Shown: piece by piece, positions 20,054 to 27,659 of the stretch
Position numbering within the stretch: position 1 is the stretch's first letter
How the letters are laid out: each line of letters opens with the position of its first letter
Assembly: GCA_937776645.1 (NCBI GenBank)
Contig: CALMRI010000028.1
Location: 1 to 36,641 of the forward strand
Length of the DNA stretch: 36,641 nucleotides
Direction: 5' to 3'
DNA from: an uncultured Alphaproteobacteria bacterium
GTDB taxonomy: Bacteria > Pseudomonadota > Alphaproteobacteria > Thalassobaculales > Thalassobaculaceae
The notes under the pieces: generated by a model
Databases searched by the model: none
What the model saw: the letters and a program-made list of their open reading frames with translations, nothing else
Told to the model about the DNA's origin: nothing
Translations under genes and position numbers: made by a program

Positions 20054-22207
20054 TCACTCATCCTGAGGGGTGACCTCTTTAGCGGAAAGCACGATATAGC
20101 CTAATCCATTGATCCGGGACTGGAAACCGGCCGAGACATAGGTCGAGGTTTCGTCCTCGACAATCATCAGCGGACCGGGCAAAGCCTGGCCGGGGCGTAA
20201 TTGGGCGCGTTCAATCACCGCAACCTGTTCGAAGACACCAGTGGTGGTGTTCAGGATCGGCCGTGAGCCCGATGGCGTGGCGCCAGCGACAGGGCTTGGT
20301 TCCGCCGCGCGTTTCGGCAGAGGTCGGTCGGTGCCAAGTGCCAGGGTCCAGGTCATCACCTCATGGGTAAGGCCGGGTATCGTCCGGCCGAACAATCGGG
20401 CGTATTCACGCTCAAACCCATCCGAAAGGGTAGCGGCGTTGGCGGCAGTCAGTTCACGCGACGCCAGCGGCACCGCGATCTCGTGTCCCTGGCCGCGATA
20501 GCGCATGAAGGCGGTGCGGGTCTCCTTCAGTCCCTCGGTGGCGGTCCCCATCTGGATAACCGCCTTGGCTTCGGCGTGCATCCCAGCGAACAGCTGGTTT
20601 ACGGTTTCAGCATCGAAGTCACGCATGTCCATATATCGGCTGCGCGCCACCTCATAAGCGATGTTGGCGCGCAAAAAACCGATCGCCGAGCCGACGCCGG
20701 CTCCGGTCGGGATGACCACCGTGCCGATGCCCAGAGTCTCGGCGAGTTGGCAGGCGTGGAGCGGCGCGGCGCCGCCAAAGGCGACCATCGCCCGACCCTC
20801 CATGTCCCTGCCAAGCTCGACCCCATGCACGCTGGCGGCGTTGGCCATGGTCTCGTCGACGATCTGCGAGACACCCGAAGCCGCTTGCTCTGGCGCAATA
20901 TCAAGTAGGCCGCCGACACCGCCGTCCAGCGCTTTGACGGCCATCGCGGGATCCAACGCGACGGTGCCGCCGGCGAAGCGCACCGGATCGATCCGGCCCA
21001 TGACGATGTCGGCGTCGGTCACCGTCGGGCGGGTGCCGCCACGGTTATAGGCGGCGGGGCCGGGATCAGCGCCGGCACTCTCGGGCCCGACATTAATCCG
21101 GCCCAGCGTGTCTACCGAGGCGATCGAGCCGCCGCCGGCGCCGATCTCGACCATGTCGATCACCGGGATGCGCAGCGGGAAACCGCTGCCTTTCAGGAAC
21201 CGGTACTCGCGCGCCACCTCGAAATTACGTGAGAGTTGCGGCTTATAATCGTCGATGTAGCAGATCTTCGCCGTAGTCCCGCCCATGTCGAAGGACAGCA
21301 CCTTGTCGAGGCCGCATTCCGCTGCGATCTGGCGGGCTAGGATGGCGCCACCGGCCGGTCCGGACTCGACCAGGCGGATCGGAAAGCGTCGCGCCGTCTC
21401 GACCGTGGTCATGCCGCCGCTGGACATCATCAGGAGCAACGGCGCCTTCAGCCCGGCGTAGGTAAGGTCGACCCGTAGCCGCTTAAGATAGCCACTCATC
21501 AGCGGCAGTACATAGGCATTGGCGACCGTCGTTGAGATCCGGTCGTATTCCCTGATCTCCGGCGAAACCTGTGAGGAAAGAGACAGCGGTACGCCCGGCA
21601 GAAGGTCGGAGAGAATTTCGCCGGCCCGGCGTTCGTGATCCGGGTTGGCATAGCAATGCAGAAACCCGACGGCGACCGCCTCGACCTTTTCGGCGCGCAA
21701 CCGTTCCGCTTGTTCGGCCAACGCGACTTCGTCGAGTGCCAGCAAAACCGATCCGTCCGAAGCCAGGCGTTCCGGCACGCCGAGGCGCAGATGACGGGGT
21801 ACCAAGGGTGACGGGCGCTGCATGAAGATGTCGGACTGTTCGAAACGATGCTCGTAGGCGATTTCTAGACTGTCAGTAAAGCCATCGGTGGTCAGCAGAC
21901 CGACCTTGGCGCCCTTGCGTTCGATCAGCGCGTTAGTGGCCAAGGTCGTGCCATGGATGATCAGCTCGATCGCTGTCGGGGCGATTCGAGATTGGGCCAG
22001 CACCGCTCTGGCGGCGGCCATGAAGCCGACCTCCGGAGCCCCGGAGGTGAGAACCTTGGCGGTGAAGCGTTTACCGTCCGCCTCCAGCACCGCGTCGGTG
22101 AAGGTGCCGCCGATATCGACGGCAAGTGTGATGCGGTTGGGTGAAGGAATGGTGTTCAAGGTCATGCCCGCGTTACTAAGTTTTGCGAAGGAGCGGCACG
22201 CTATCAT
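20054..22207 (-). CDS. hyuA: Hydantoinase/oxoprolinase family subunit A (HyuA)
   Basis: A 717-residue HyuA-type ATPase subunit with the sugar kinase/actin-like fold. The N-terminal phosphate motif is LAVDIGGTFTDAVLEADGK; then IIHGTTLATNALIERKGAKV, MMSSGGMTTVETARRFPIRL, ESGPAGGAILARQIA, LSFDMGGTTAKICYIDD and VAFGGAAPLHACQLAETLGI. It uses ATP to activate a cyclic amide or similar substrate. Two starts are possible: ATG 22207 has GGAGG sites just upstream, and ATG 22165 (MTLNTIPSPNRITLAVD) fits the usual N-terminal length. I keep the longer frame because of the ribosome binding site. It is divergent from aconitase X, with about 500 bp of shared upstream DNA. Confidence 0.93.
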   Translation of the reverse strand: MIACRSFAKLSNAGMTLNTIPSPNRITLAVDIGGTFTDAVLEADGKRFTAKVLTSGAPEVGFMAAARAVLAQSRIAPTAIELIIHGTTLATNALIERKGAKVGLLTTDGFTDSLEIAYEHRFEQSDIFMQRPSPLVPRHLRLGVPERLASDGSVLLALDEVALAEQAERLRAEKVEAVAVGFLHCYANPDHERRAGEILSDLLPGVPLSLSSQVSPEIREYDRISTTVANAYVLPLMSGYLKRLRVDLTYAGLKAPLLLMMSSGGMTTVETARRFPIRLVESGPAGGAILARQIAAECGLDKVLSFDMGGTTAKICYIDDYKPQLSRNFEVAREYRFLKGSGFPLRIPVIDMVEIGAGGGSIASVDTLGRINVGPESAGADPGPAAYNRGGTRPTVTDADIVMGRIDPVRFAGGTVALDPAMAVKALDGGVGGLLDIAPEQAASGVSQIVDETMANAASVHGVELGRDMEGRAMVAFGGAAPLHACQLAETLGIGTVVIPTGAGVGSAIGFLRANIAYEVARSRYMDMRDFDAETVNQLFAGMHAEAKAVIQMGTATEGLKETRTAFMRYRGQGHEIAVPLASRELTAANAATLSDGFEREYARLFGRTIPGLTHEVMTWTLALGTDRPLPKRAAEPSPVAGATPSGSRPILNTTTGVFEQVAVIERAQLRPGQALPGPLMIVEDETSTYVSAGFQSRINGLGYIVLSAKEVTPQDE

Positions 22208-22218
22208 CGCCTCCAGCC

Positions 22219-22250
22219 TCCGTCACCCCGCCCGGCGGCGGGGTGACGGA
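22219..22250. repeat. Perfect 14-bp inverted repeat just upstream of hyuA
   Basis: TCCGTCACCCCGCC, loop CGGC, GGCGGGGTGACGGA is a perfect, very GC-rich hairpin 11 bp before the hyuA ATG at 22207. In hyuA mRNA its 3' arm ends in GGA and is continuous with GGCTGGAGG, so the hairpin abuts or partly occludes the ribosome binding site. No T-run follows on either strand, so it is not a classical terminator. It could be a translational control element or a dispersed palindromic repeat. Confidence 0.65.
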
Positions 22251-22711
22251 CGTATCGGAATTAGGCAACAAGCACATTTAGTAAAGCGCTGTCGTCTGAT
22301 GCGGCTTTTGGCACTTTTGGAACAGGACCGGGAGAGAGACCGCAATAGGGTTGGGTCGCCCGAGCGAGCGAGGCTGGCCATAACCTACGATCGTCATTCA
22401 GTTAGACGCGTCGCGCCCTCTTCAGGAAACCGGTCCGCATCGATCGTGCGAAATCGCCGGGTCTACTCTTGAATGAAAGCATCGACGATGTTTACGACCA
22501 GCTCATCGCCATGGGGCGCGTCCGCCGCGTTCCATCGGAGGTTCTGTCATAAACGCAATCACAGTGGTGACATCACCGTCACCGCCGCTGCGATAAGATT
22601 ACGCTTCGTAGCAGTGGACGTGAATTTCGTATTGCCCTGACCTTACCTTGATCCCAAGCTATCCAATTAGGTATCCTTTTCTGTGGGGTCGTTACTAACA
22701 CGGGGCTTGCA
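22251..22711. other. Divergent intergenic region between hyuA and aconitase X
   Basis: About 460 bp with no recognised gene; it should contain the promoters for hyuAB (minus) and aconitase X (plus). A short open stretch on the plus strand ending at 22552 (LLLNESIDDVYDQLI, then GRVRRVPSEVLS) reads like a protein C terminus, with another frame upstream reading TIVIQLDASRPLQETG. It may be the eroded end of an unidentified gene. Confidence 0.4.
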
Positions 22712-23956
22712 GTGCGATTGAACGACGAAGAAAAAGCCATGCTGGCTGGGGAGATGGGACCGGCACGGCAATGGGCGCTTGATCATCAAATCAAGGTCGG
22801 CCGCATGTTCGATGCCGAGGACATGGTGACCGTCAGTCAGGCCCATATGATGGCCGACCCGGAATCCTTGGGTGACGCTGGTGTCGCCTTCGTCGAGGCT
22901 TTCGCGGACCTGCCGGTTGATCAGCGTCGGGTGGCGATTCCGATGATCACCGACCCAAGGGGCGTTGATCTCAGTTGTTATGAGCCGATCGGGCAAACCG
23001 AGGAGATGGCGAACCTGGAGCGTCGGTTCATCGCAGCTTGCCAGGCGCTTGGCATCATGATGACCGATACATGCGTCAATTATCAGACCATTATGCCGCC
23101 GGTGTTTGGCGATCACGTCGCCTATGGCGATACCGGGGTGGTCATCTACTCAAACAGTGTCTGCGGTGCCCGGTCCAATTTCGAGGGCGGCCCGTCGGCA
23201 TTGGCGGCGGGACTGACTGGACGCACGCCGCGCTACGGTTTGCATCTGGACGAGCATCGCGATGGGACCTGTCGCTTCATTGTGCGGGAACGGCCCGTGG
23301 GATTAACCGACTGGGGCGTGCTTGGCGCGGTCATTGGGCGTCTGGCCGGCTCGTATTGGCGGATACCGGTGATCGAGGGCATCGAGCACACGCCGACCTC
23401 GGATCAGATGAAACATTTTGGCGCGGCGATGGCGAGCCATGGTTCGACACCGATGTTTCATATGGTAGCGATCACGCCAGAGGCTCCGACGCTTGCGGCG
23501 GTTGGTGGTGAGGAACTGGCCGCGCGCGAGATCACGGCGGCCGACCTGGATGCGCTGCGCTCGGATTTCGGCGGAGCGGGCAGTAAGGTTGATGTTGTCG
23601 TGTTCGCCGCGCCTCAGCTCTCGATCGTGGAAATGCGAGACGTCGCGACCTTGTGCCAGGGGCGCCGGCGTCATCCGGACACCGATGTCATCGTCTGTAC
23701 CTCGCCCACAGTTTACGCGGATTCCGAGCGAATGGGTTTCAACGCGACGATCGAAGCGTTTGGCGGCCGGGTGCTACGTGGCACCTGCTTTTATCAGCAA
23801 TATGCTCGCGAGATCGGCGAGGCCAATGGTTGGACGCGGCTGCTGTCCAATTCTGCCAAGATAGTCAACATCCTGGGTGGTTATGGCTACAAGCCCGCGT
23901 TGGCCTCAATGGCGGACTGCATCGCCTCGGCGGTCGCGGGCGAGGTGATCCAATGA
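22712..23956 (+). CDS. Aconitase X large (catalytic) subunit
   Basis: A 414-residue AcnX catalytic domain (formerly DUF521). It starts at GTG 22712 (RLNDEEKAMLAGEMGPARQ), where GGGG lies upstream. Family features are GDAGVAFVEAFADLPVD, DTCVNYQTIMPPVFGDHVAY, SNSVCGARSNFEGGPSALAA, the GEANGWTRLLSNSAKIVN segment and several Cys suited to an Fe-S cluster (in DTCVNY, SVCGARSN and GTCFYQQ). Bacterial members characterised so far dehydrate cis-3-hydroxy-L-proline to pyrroline-2-carboxylate; archaeal ones act on mevalonate 5-phosphate. Here the function is inferred to be a hydroxyproline-like dehydratase, but no proline racemase or dehydrogenase is adjacent. The stop overlaps the small-subunit start. 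Confidence 0.9.
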   Translation: MRLNDEEKAMLAGEMGPARQWALDHQIKVGRMFDAEDMVTVSQAHMMADPESLGDAGVAFVEAFADLPVDQRRVAIPMITDPRGVDLSCYEPIGQTEEMANLERRFIAACQALGIMMTDTCVNYQTIMPPVFGDHVAYGDTGVVIYSNSVCGARSNFEGGPSALAAGLTGRTPRYGLHLDEHRDGTCRFIVRERPVGLTDWGVLGAVIGRLAGSYWRIPVIEGIEHTPTSDQMKHFGAAMASHGSTPMFHMVAITPEAPTLAAVGGEELAAREITAADLDALRSDFGGAGSKVDVVVFAAPQLSIVEMRDVATLCQGRRRHPDTDVIVCTSPTVYADSERMGFNATIEAFGGRVLRGTCFYQQYAREIGEANGWTRLLSNSAKIVNILGGYGYKPALASMADCIASAVAGEVIQ

Positions 23957-24384
23957 CCGCTACCTTAGTAGGCAGAGAGTTAAAATGCCATGTCGGCATC
24001 GGCGGTGTCGTCACCGGCGAAGCCTTGGTGGCGAGCGATAACTTCTCGGCCCGTTATGACCTCGACCGGATCAAGGGTATCTTCTCGCGTCCCCAGCATG
24101 CCCTCGCAGGACAGTCCTATGACGGTAAGATTCTGGTGATGAACACTGCCAAGGGCGGCGTTGCGACCGCCTGGATGCTGTATGAGATGAAGGCGCGCGG
24201 CATCGTCCCGAAGGCGATCCTGTTCAATGCCGCTAACACCATCCTGGCCCAAGGCGCAGCGTTGGCGGGCCTGGCCATGTGCGACCGGTTCGAGGAGGGC
24301 GACGTGACGACTCTCATAAAGACTGGGGATACCGTGACGATCTATCCCGATGAAGGCCGGGTGGTGGTCGAGGAGAAGGGGTAA
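23953..24384 (+). CDS. Aconitase X small (swivel) subunit
   Basis: A 143-residue DUF126 swivel domain that completes the AcnX active site. Characteristic segments are GEALVASDNFSARYDLDRIK, then GQSYDGKILVMNTAKGGVA, ILFNAANTILAQGAALAGLA and the terminal GDTVTIYPDEGRVVVEEKG. The ATG overlaps the large-subunit stop (ATGA), so the two subunits are made in balanced amounts. Upstream frame extension to 23653 is a shadow of the large subunit. Many bacteria have the two domains fused; here they are separate. Confidence 0.92.
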   Translation: MTATLVGRELKCHVGIGGVVTGEALVASDNFSARYDLDRIKGIFSRPQHALAGQSYDGKILVMNTAKGGVATAWMLYEMKARGIVPKAILFNAANTILAQGAALAGLAMCDRFEEGDVTTLIKTGDTVTIYPDEGRVVVEEKG

Positions 24385-24558
24385 CCGGAGCAAGTCGCCG
24401 ACTGACGGCCTTACGCGCTTAGGGTAGGCATCGAAAACCCAGTTCAGTATCCGCGAATTTAAAAAAAGTGGACCGCCAAAGCGATGGTCAGGCATTGGCA
24501 CGCTAACGATGGTGTCATTGCTTCGCCGAGGCGATATGATTTGTGTAGGAAGTAGATC

Positions 24559-24683
24559 GCGTCCAAGCGACATCGCTTCCCACCTGACATGCGGTTTGGC
24601 TCTATGCGAGTTTTACGCTGTCGTTCTGTGACGTCGAGGACACGTTGAAACCCTTGAGATATGGCCCCATCCGCCCCTTTTAG
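24559..24683 (+). mobile_element. Remnant of an IS6-type transposase (N-terminal region)
   Basis: Frame one reads ASKRHRFPPDM (24559-24591), like the start of IS6-family transposases. After a small deletion and frame change, 24594-24680 reads VWLYASFTLSFCDVEDTL and then KPLRYGPIRPF, matching the family's xVWLYxRFxLSxRDVE segment. No catalytic DDE region or terminal repeats remain. It lies in the otherwise featureless 24385-24798 gap beside an AT-richer gene, consistent with an old insertion. Confidence 0.62.
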
Positions 24684-24798
24684 AAGGGTACGGGTATATC
24701 TTGATTAGTTAGCCTGAGACTAATGTGCAAAATGTGCTTCTTGATCAAATCGCAGGAATGACTAAGCTATTGATGTAGCCTGTACAGAGGAAATTTGT

Positions 24799-25632
24799 AT
24801 GTCGAGTATGCCAATCTCAAAGACTGTCCAGATAGATGGCTATTCTCTCGCTTACTATGAGTGGGGAAAACAAGGAGATCCAGTCTTAATTTGCCTACAT
24901 AGTCATACGAATTCTGCGACGTCATGGAGAGAATTCGCCGAGTTTGCCTCCGGTAAATATCACGTGTTCGCCATTGACCAACGCGGGCACGGGAAGAGTG
25001 AGTGGGCGAAGAACGGTTACGCGCGTGACCGATTCGTCGAAGATCTTTCTGAATTTATAAACTTAAATAATTTCGGAGAATTGACCCTTGTTGGATGCTC
25101 CATGGGAGGGTGGCATTCCATTCTTTATGCCGCGGGTAACCCAGGCCGCGTTCAGCGAATCGTTATGGTAGATATCGCGCCAGAACCTTCACCTGAGCGA
25201 TTGCAAGCTCCCCCGCTGGCACCTACGCCTATGGAGTTTCTGACGCTGGAGGATGGTTGCCAGTGGCTGAGGTCTGGAAACCCATGGGCCACCGACATCC
25301 GACTGCGGGAGGATGCTGAATCCCGATTGAAGAAAACTTATTCTGGCACTTGGGCTTGGAAAGCCGACCTGAACGGCTTTGATAATCCTCTCCCGGACAT
25401 GACGAGTACAGCATTAATAGAGCGGTATTGGTCCGCGATACAGTCGATTGAATGCCCTATACTTGAAATAAGAGGTTCTGAGAGCAATCTTGTGAGTGAT
25501 GAAACAATTAAGAAGATGAAACGCGTTGGAAAGAGTGTTTTGTCCGTTGACGTGAGCAATGCCGGACACGTCGTTATGGTTGATCAGCCAGAGTCGTTTA
25601 TTAAAGCGATCAGAACATTTATAAATTTGTAA
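24799..25632 (+). CDS. Alpha/beta hydrolase
   Basis: A 277-residue alpha/beta-hydrolase fold protein. The oxyanion-side strand reads PVLICLHSHTNSATSWREF, the nucleophile elbow is GCSMGG (Ser101) and the catalytic His is in NAGHVVMVDQPE (His257). The acid is probably around RGSESN (residues 225-230). The substrate is unknown: esters, lactones or carbon-carbon bonds are all possible. No signal peptide. The gene is clearly richer in A/T than the urease and hydantoinase genes and sits between an IS6 remnant and a moaE fragment, so horizontal acquisition is plausible. GAGG lies about 9 nt before ATG 24799. A terminator-like hairpin follows. Confidence 0.85.
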   Translation: MSSMPISKTVQIDGYSLAYYEWGKQGDPVLICLHSHTNSATSWREFAEFASGKYHVFAIDQRGHGKSEWAKNGYARDRFVEDLSEFINLNNFGELTLVGCSMGGWHSILYAAGNPGRVQRIVMVDIAPEPSPERLQAPPLAPTPMEFLTLEDGCQWLRSGNPWATDIRLREDAESRLKKTYSGTWAWKADLNGFDNPLPDMTSTALIERYWSAIQSIECPILEIRGSESNLVSDETIKKMKRVGKSVLSVDVSNAGHVVMVDQPESFIKAIRTFINL

Positions 25633-25637
25633 TATAT

Positions 25638-25668
25638 AGAAATTCCCTCCACTTCGGGAGGCATTTCT
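25638..25668 (+). terminator. Probable terminator of the alpha/beta hydrolase gene
   Basis: AGAAAT and CCTCC pair with GGAGG and ATTTCT around the loop ACTTCG, with a small internal loop. The hairpin lies 5 bp after the stop codon and is followed by CGTTAATTC, so it is a modest rho-independent terminator. Confidence 0.55.
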
Positions 25669-25687
25669 CGTTAATTCAAAGCAGATT

Positions 25688-25866
25688 GTGCTGGTGATGT
25701 GCGCCTCGCAGCACCGTGCGGTGGCGTTGCAGGCCTGCCATTTCTGATCGATTGGCTGAAGACCAAGTCACGATTCTGGAAGTTGGAAGACACGGGCGCC
25801 GGCGGCCAATGGGGCGACGCCCGCGATAGCGACGATGAAGCCGCGGCACGCTGGCGGCGGGATTGA
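25688..25866 (+). pseudogene. moaE: 3' fragment of moaE (molybdopterin synthase large subunit)
   Basis: The fragment encodes the MoaE C terminus in two frames. The first, VLVMCASQHRAVALQACHF, corresponds to the conserved ASxHRxxAFxAC segment. One missing base near 25746 shifts to LIDWLKTKSRFWKLEDTGAG and then GDARDSDDEAAARWRRD. The first roughly 90 residues are missing and there is no start. It cannot make a functional molybdopterin synthase subunit; an intact copy is expected elsewhere if the cell makes Moco. Confidence 0.75.
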
Positions 25867-25872
25867 CCGACG

Positions 25873-26529
25873 CTAAGGTCGCCGGGATTTATTCGAGAAT
25901 TTCATCCCCGGTTCGGTCAACCGTTCCGGGGGGCCAATCCAGGCATAGGCCAACAGGCAAGGTTCGCGATCGCCGATGGTGATCCGATGCTCGTGGCCCG
26001 GCCGGTTGAGGATCAGTGAACCTGGGGCGTAGACCGCGCCATCATTCTCCGACCAGGCCCCTCCCAGTGAGATATAACTTTCCTCGATGTCGGTGTGGCT
26101 GTGCCGCGGATAGGTGGTGCCCGGCGCGAACAAAACCAGTCCCAAGATCAATGAGTTCGCGACCACTGGGCCTTGCGGGCCGAGAACCTCGCAATAGGCA
26201 TAACGTTTGGCCAGATCCTTGGAGATTTGCTGGTAGCCCCACTCCCAGGTAAGCAGATGTTTCAACCGAACCACCGTGCGGGCCATGCCGGCCAGCGGTC
26301 CGGGCGAGGAGAGATCCAGCGCCCGGCCCAAATGCACCAATACCGGCTTATCTTCCGGCGCGCGCAAGGTCAGATCTTTCTGGGTGCGGAGGATCAGCCT
26401 CAGCCGTTCCCGCACTCGGCGCTGGTGGCCACGTATAACGACGCTGCCGCCAGCCGATCCACGTCGGTAGACAGCATCAAACTCGTTCAGCAAATACAGC
26501 CAGTCCGGTTGATCGCCCAATCCTACCAT
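25873..26529 (-). CDS. dddL: DddL-type dimethylsulfoniopropionate (DMSP) lyase
   Basis: A 218-residue cupin enzyme predicted to cleave DMSP to dimethyl sulfide and acrylate. The N-terminal helical part reads DWLYLLNEFDAVYRRGSAGG and APEDKPVLVHLGRALDL, followed by LTWEWGYQQ. The cupin core has GLVLFAPGTTYPRHSHTDIE and SENDGAVYAPGSLILNRPGH. Putative metal ligands are His143, His145, Glu149 and His179. The segment order and length match DddL more than the shorter-core DddQ/DddW. The start is taken at ATG 26529 because similarity begins there; the frame is open upstream to 26742 but reads like non-coding DNA. The ribosome binding site is weak (AGGAG 13 nt upstream). No DMSP transporter or acrylate-processing gene lies beside it. 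Confidence 0.8.
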   Translation of the reverse strand: MVGLGDQPDWLYLLNEFDAVYRRGSAGGSVVIRGHQRRVRERLRLILRTQKDLTLRAPEDKPVLVHLGRALDLSSPGPLAGMARTVVRLKHLLTWEWGYQQISKDLAKRYAYCEVLGPQGPVVANSLILGLVLFAPGTTYPRHSHTDIEESYISLGGAWSENDGAVYAPGSLILNRPGHEHRITIGDREPCLLAYAWIGPPERLTEPGMKFSNKSRRP

Positions 26530-26928
26530 CGCCGCAATCTCACTCCTAGTGGGAGGTTCTTCAGTGCGACTGTAAGTACAGGCGCAAGGGGATGCCCTGT
26601 CGACAGCATCCACTAACCCGACATTCCTCAGATGGGTTTCGCCAATCGCCGGGAGCGATAACACAATTGGCAACGGGTGGCGAATTCGATTCTGACCGGT
26701 CACGATTGGCATGGGCCGCTCGTGATGGAACTTATTTACCAATGCCGCACGTCGGGTTGCTGCCGCCGCTTGGTGTGTTGCTCACACTCGGAAGTTACGC
26801 CGCCAATGAATTTCCACCGCCTTCGAGACATTCCTATCTTGCTAATTGGGGCAATTTACGATCAAATTTATCACCCAGTTAATCCATACGTGGGCGCTTA
26901 ATCCCAAACTATATGAGAGGTATAGGTT
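26530..26928. other. Intergenic region between dddL and the DUF3237 gene
   Basis: About 400 bp between divergent genes. Open frames exist in both directions but none shows a family or convincing codon pattern. It should contain the dddL promoter (minus strand) and the promoter of the damaged DUF3237 gene (plus strand). Base composition becomes AT-richer towards 26928. Confidence 0.5.
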
Positions 26929-27381
26929 ATGGCTGACGGTAAGATTGTTCCAGTAGCTAAGCTACAGTCTGTTGGAACCATAATCATTAAACTCGGTGAT
27001 GTAATCGAAGTCGGGGATGGCCCTAAAGGGAAGTGAATAGTTGTTGATGTGCTTTCCCTTGAACTTAAGTCGGAAAAGGTGAATGCGACCCTTGCAACAA
27101 ATGATGCTGCTGATTGGCTCACGTTATCAAGTGATGGGGCAATCGGGTGTCTAGACGTCCGCCTAACACTCAAAACAGATGACGGAGAATTTATTTACGT
27201 TGAATATCAAGGCCGGGGAAACATGGCTGAAGGGTTGATTGCAGCAGCGCCAACTTTCCAGACTGGGTCGGAGAAATATGGTTGGCTGAATAGCGTGCAG
27301 GCTGTGGTGGCTGGAAATGTAAATCTCGAGACAGGAGATCTCGTATATCACCTCTATGAGGTGGTTGTCTCCCTGCCTTAG
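26929..27381 (+). pseudogene. DUF3237 family gene with an in-frame stop at codon 36
   Basis: One continuous frame of 150 codons encodes a DUF3237 protein, interrupted only by TGA at 27034-27036. Before the stop it reads IKLGDVIEVGDGPKGK; after it IVVDVLSLELKSEKV, then DAADWLTLSSDGAIGCLDVR, LTLKTDDGEFIYVEYQGRG and IAAAPTFQTGSEKYGWLNSV. Family members usually have Arg at this position, so a single CGA-to-TGA change explains the stop. GAGAGG lies 8 nt before ATG 26929. A GTG at 27049 could restart translation but would miss the first beta strands. The function of DUF3237 is unknown. It is either a young pseudogene or a sequencing error. Confidence 0.75.
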
Positions 27382-27429
27382 GCTCGGGACGGCATTGTCA
27401 GACTAATTTTCAAGGCCGGAACCGCCGCA

Positions 27430-27496
27430 AAAATTTTCAAACAAGGCCGCGCGGCTGGGTTGGCCGAATGGCGATATCTCGCGACTTGAAAATTTT
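27430..27496. repeat. 11-bp inverted repeat in an AT-rich intergenic region
   Basis: AAAATTTTCAA (27430-27440) and TTGAAAATTTT (27486-27496) are perfect inverted copies 45 bp apart. A third partial copy, AATTTTCAAGGCC, lies at 27405-27417 in direct orientation. The enclosed DNA is GC-rich. This could be the ends of a tiny mobile element, a cruciform, or a binding-site pair. No ORF is contained, and the rest of 27382-27659 holds nothing recognised. Confidence 0.5.
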
Positions 27497-27659
27497 ACCA
27501 TTGATGTATTCTCCAGGACTTGCTAATCGCTTTGACAATGCCCCTTCCTAGCCCAGCGTATTAACAATAGGGAATGGAAATGGGAAATAAAATCGTGATT
27601 ATAAAAGAGATAGACTACAAAAATATGCAGTAAATAGTGTAACAATCGGAGATGTGGTT

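Noticed and set aside
26530..26742. N-terminal extension of the dddL frame
   Set aside because: Family similarity begins at Met 26529; the upstream codons are rich in Pro, His and Arg and read like non-coding DNA.
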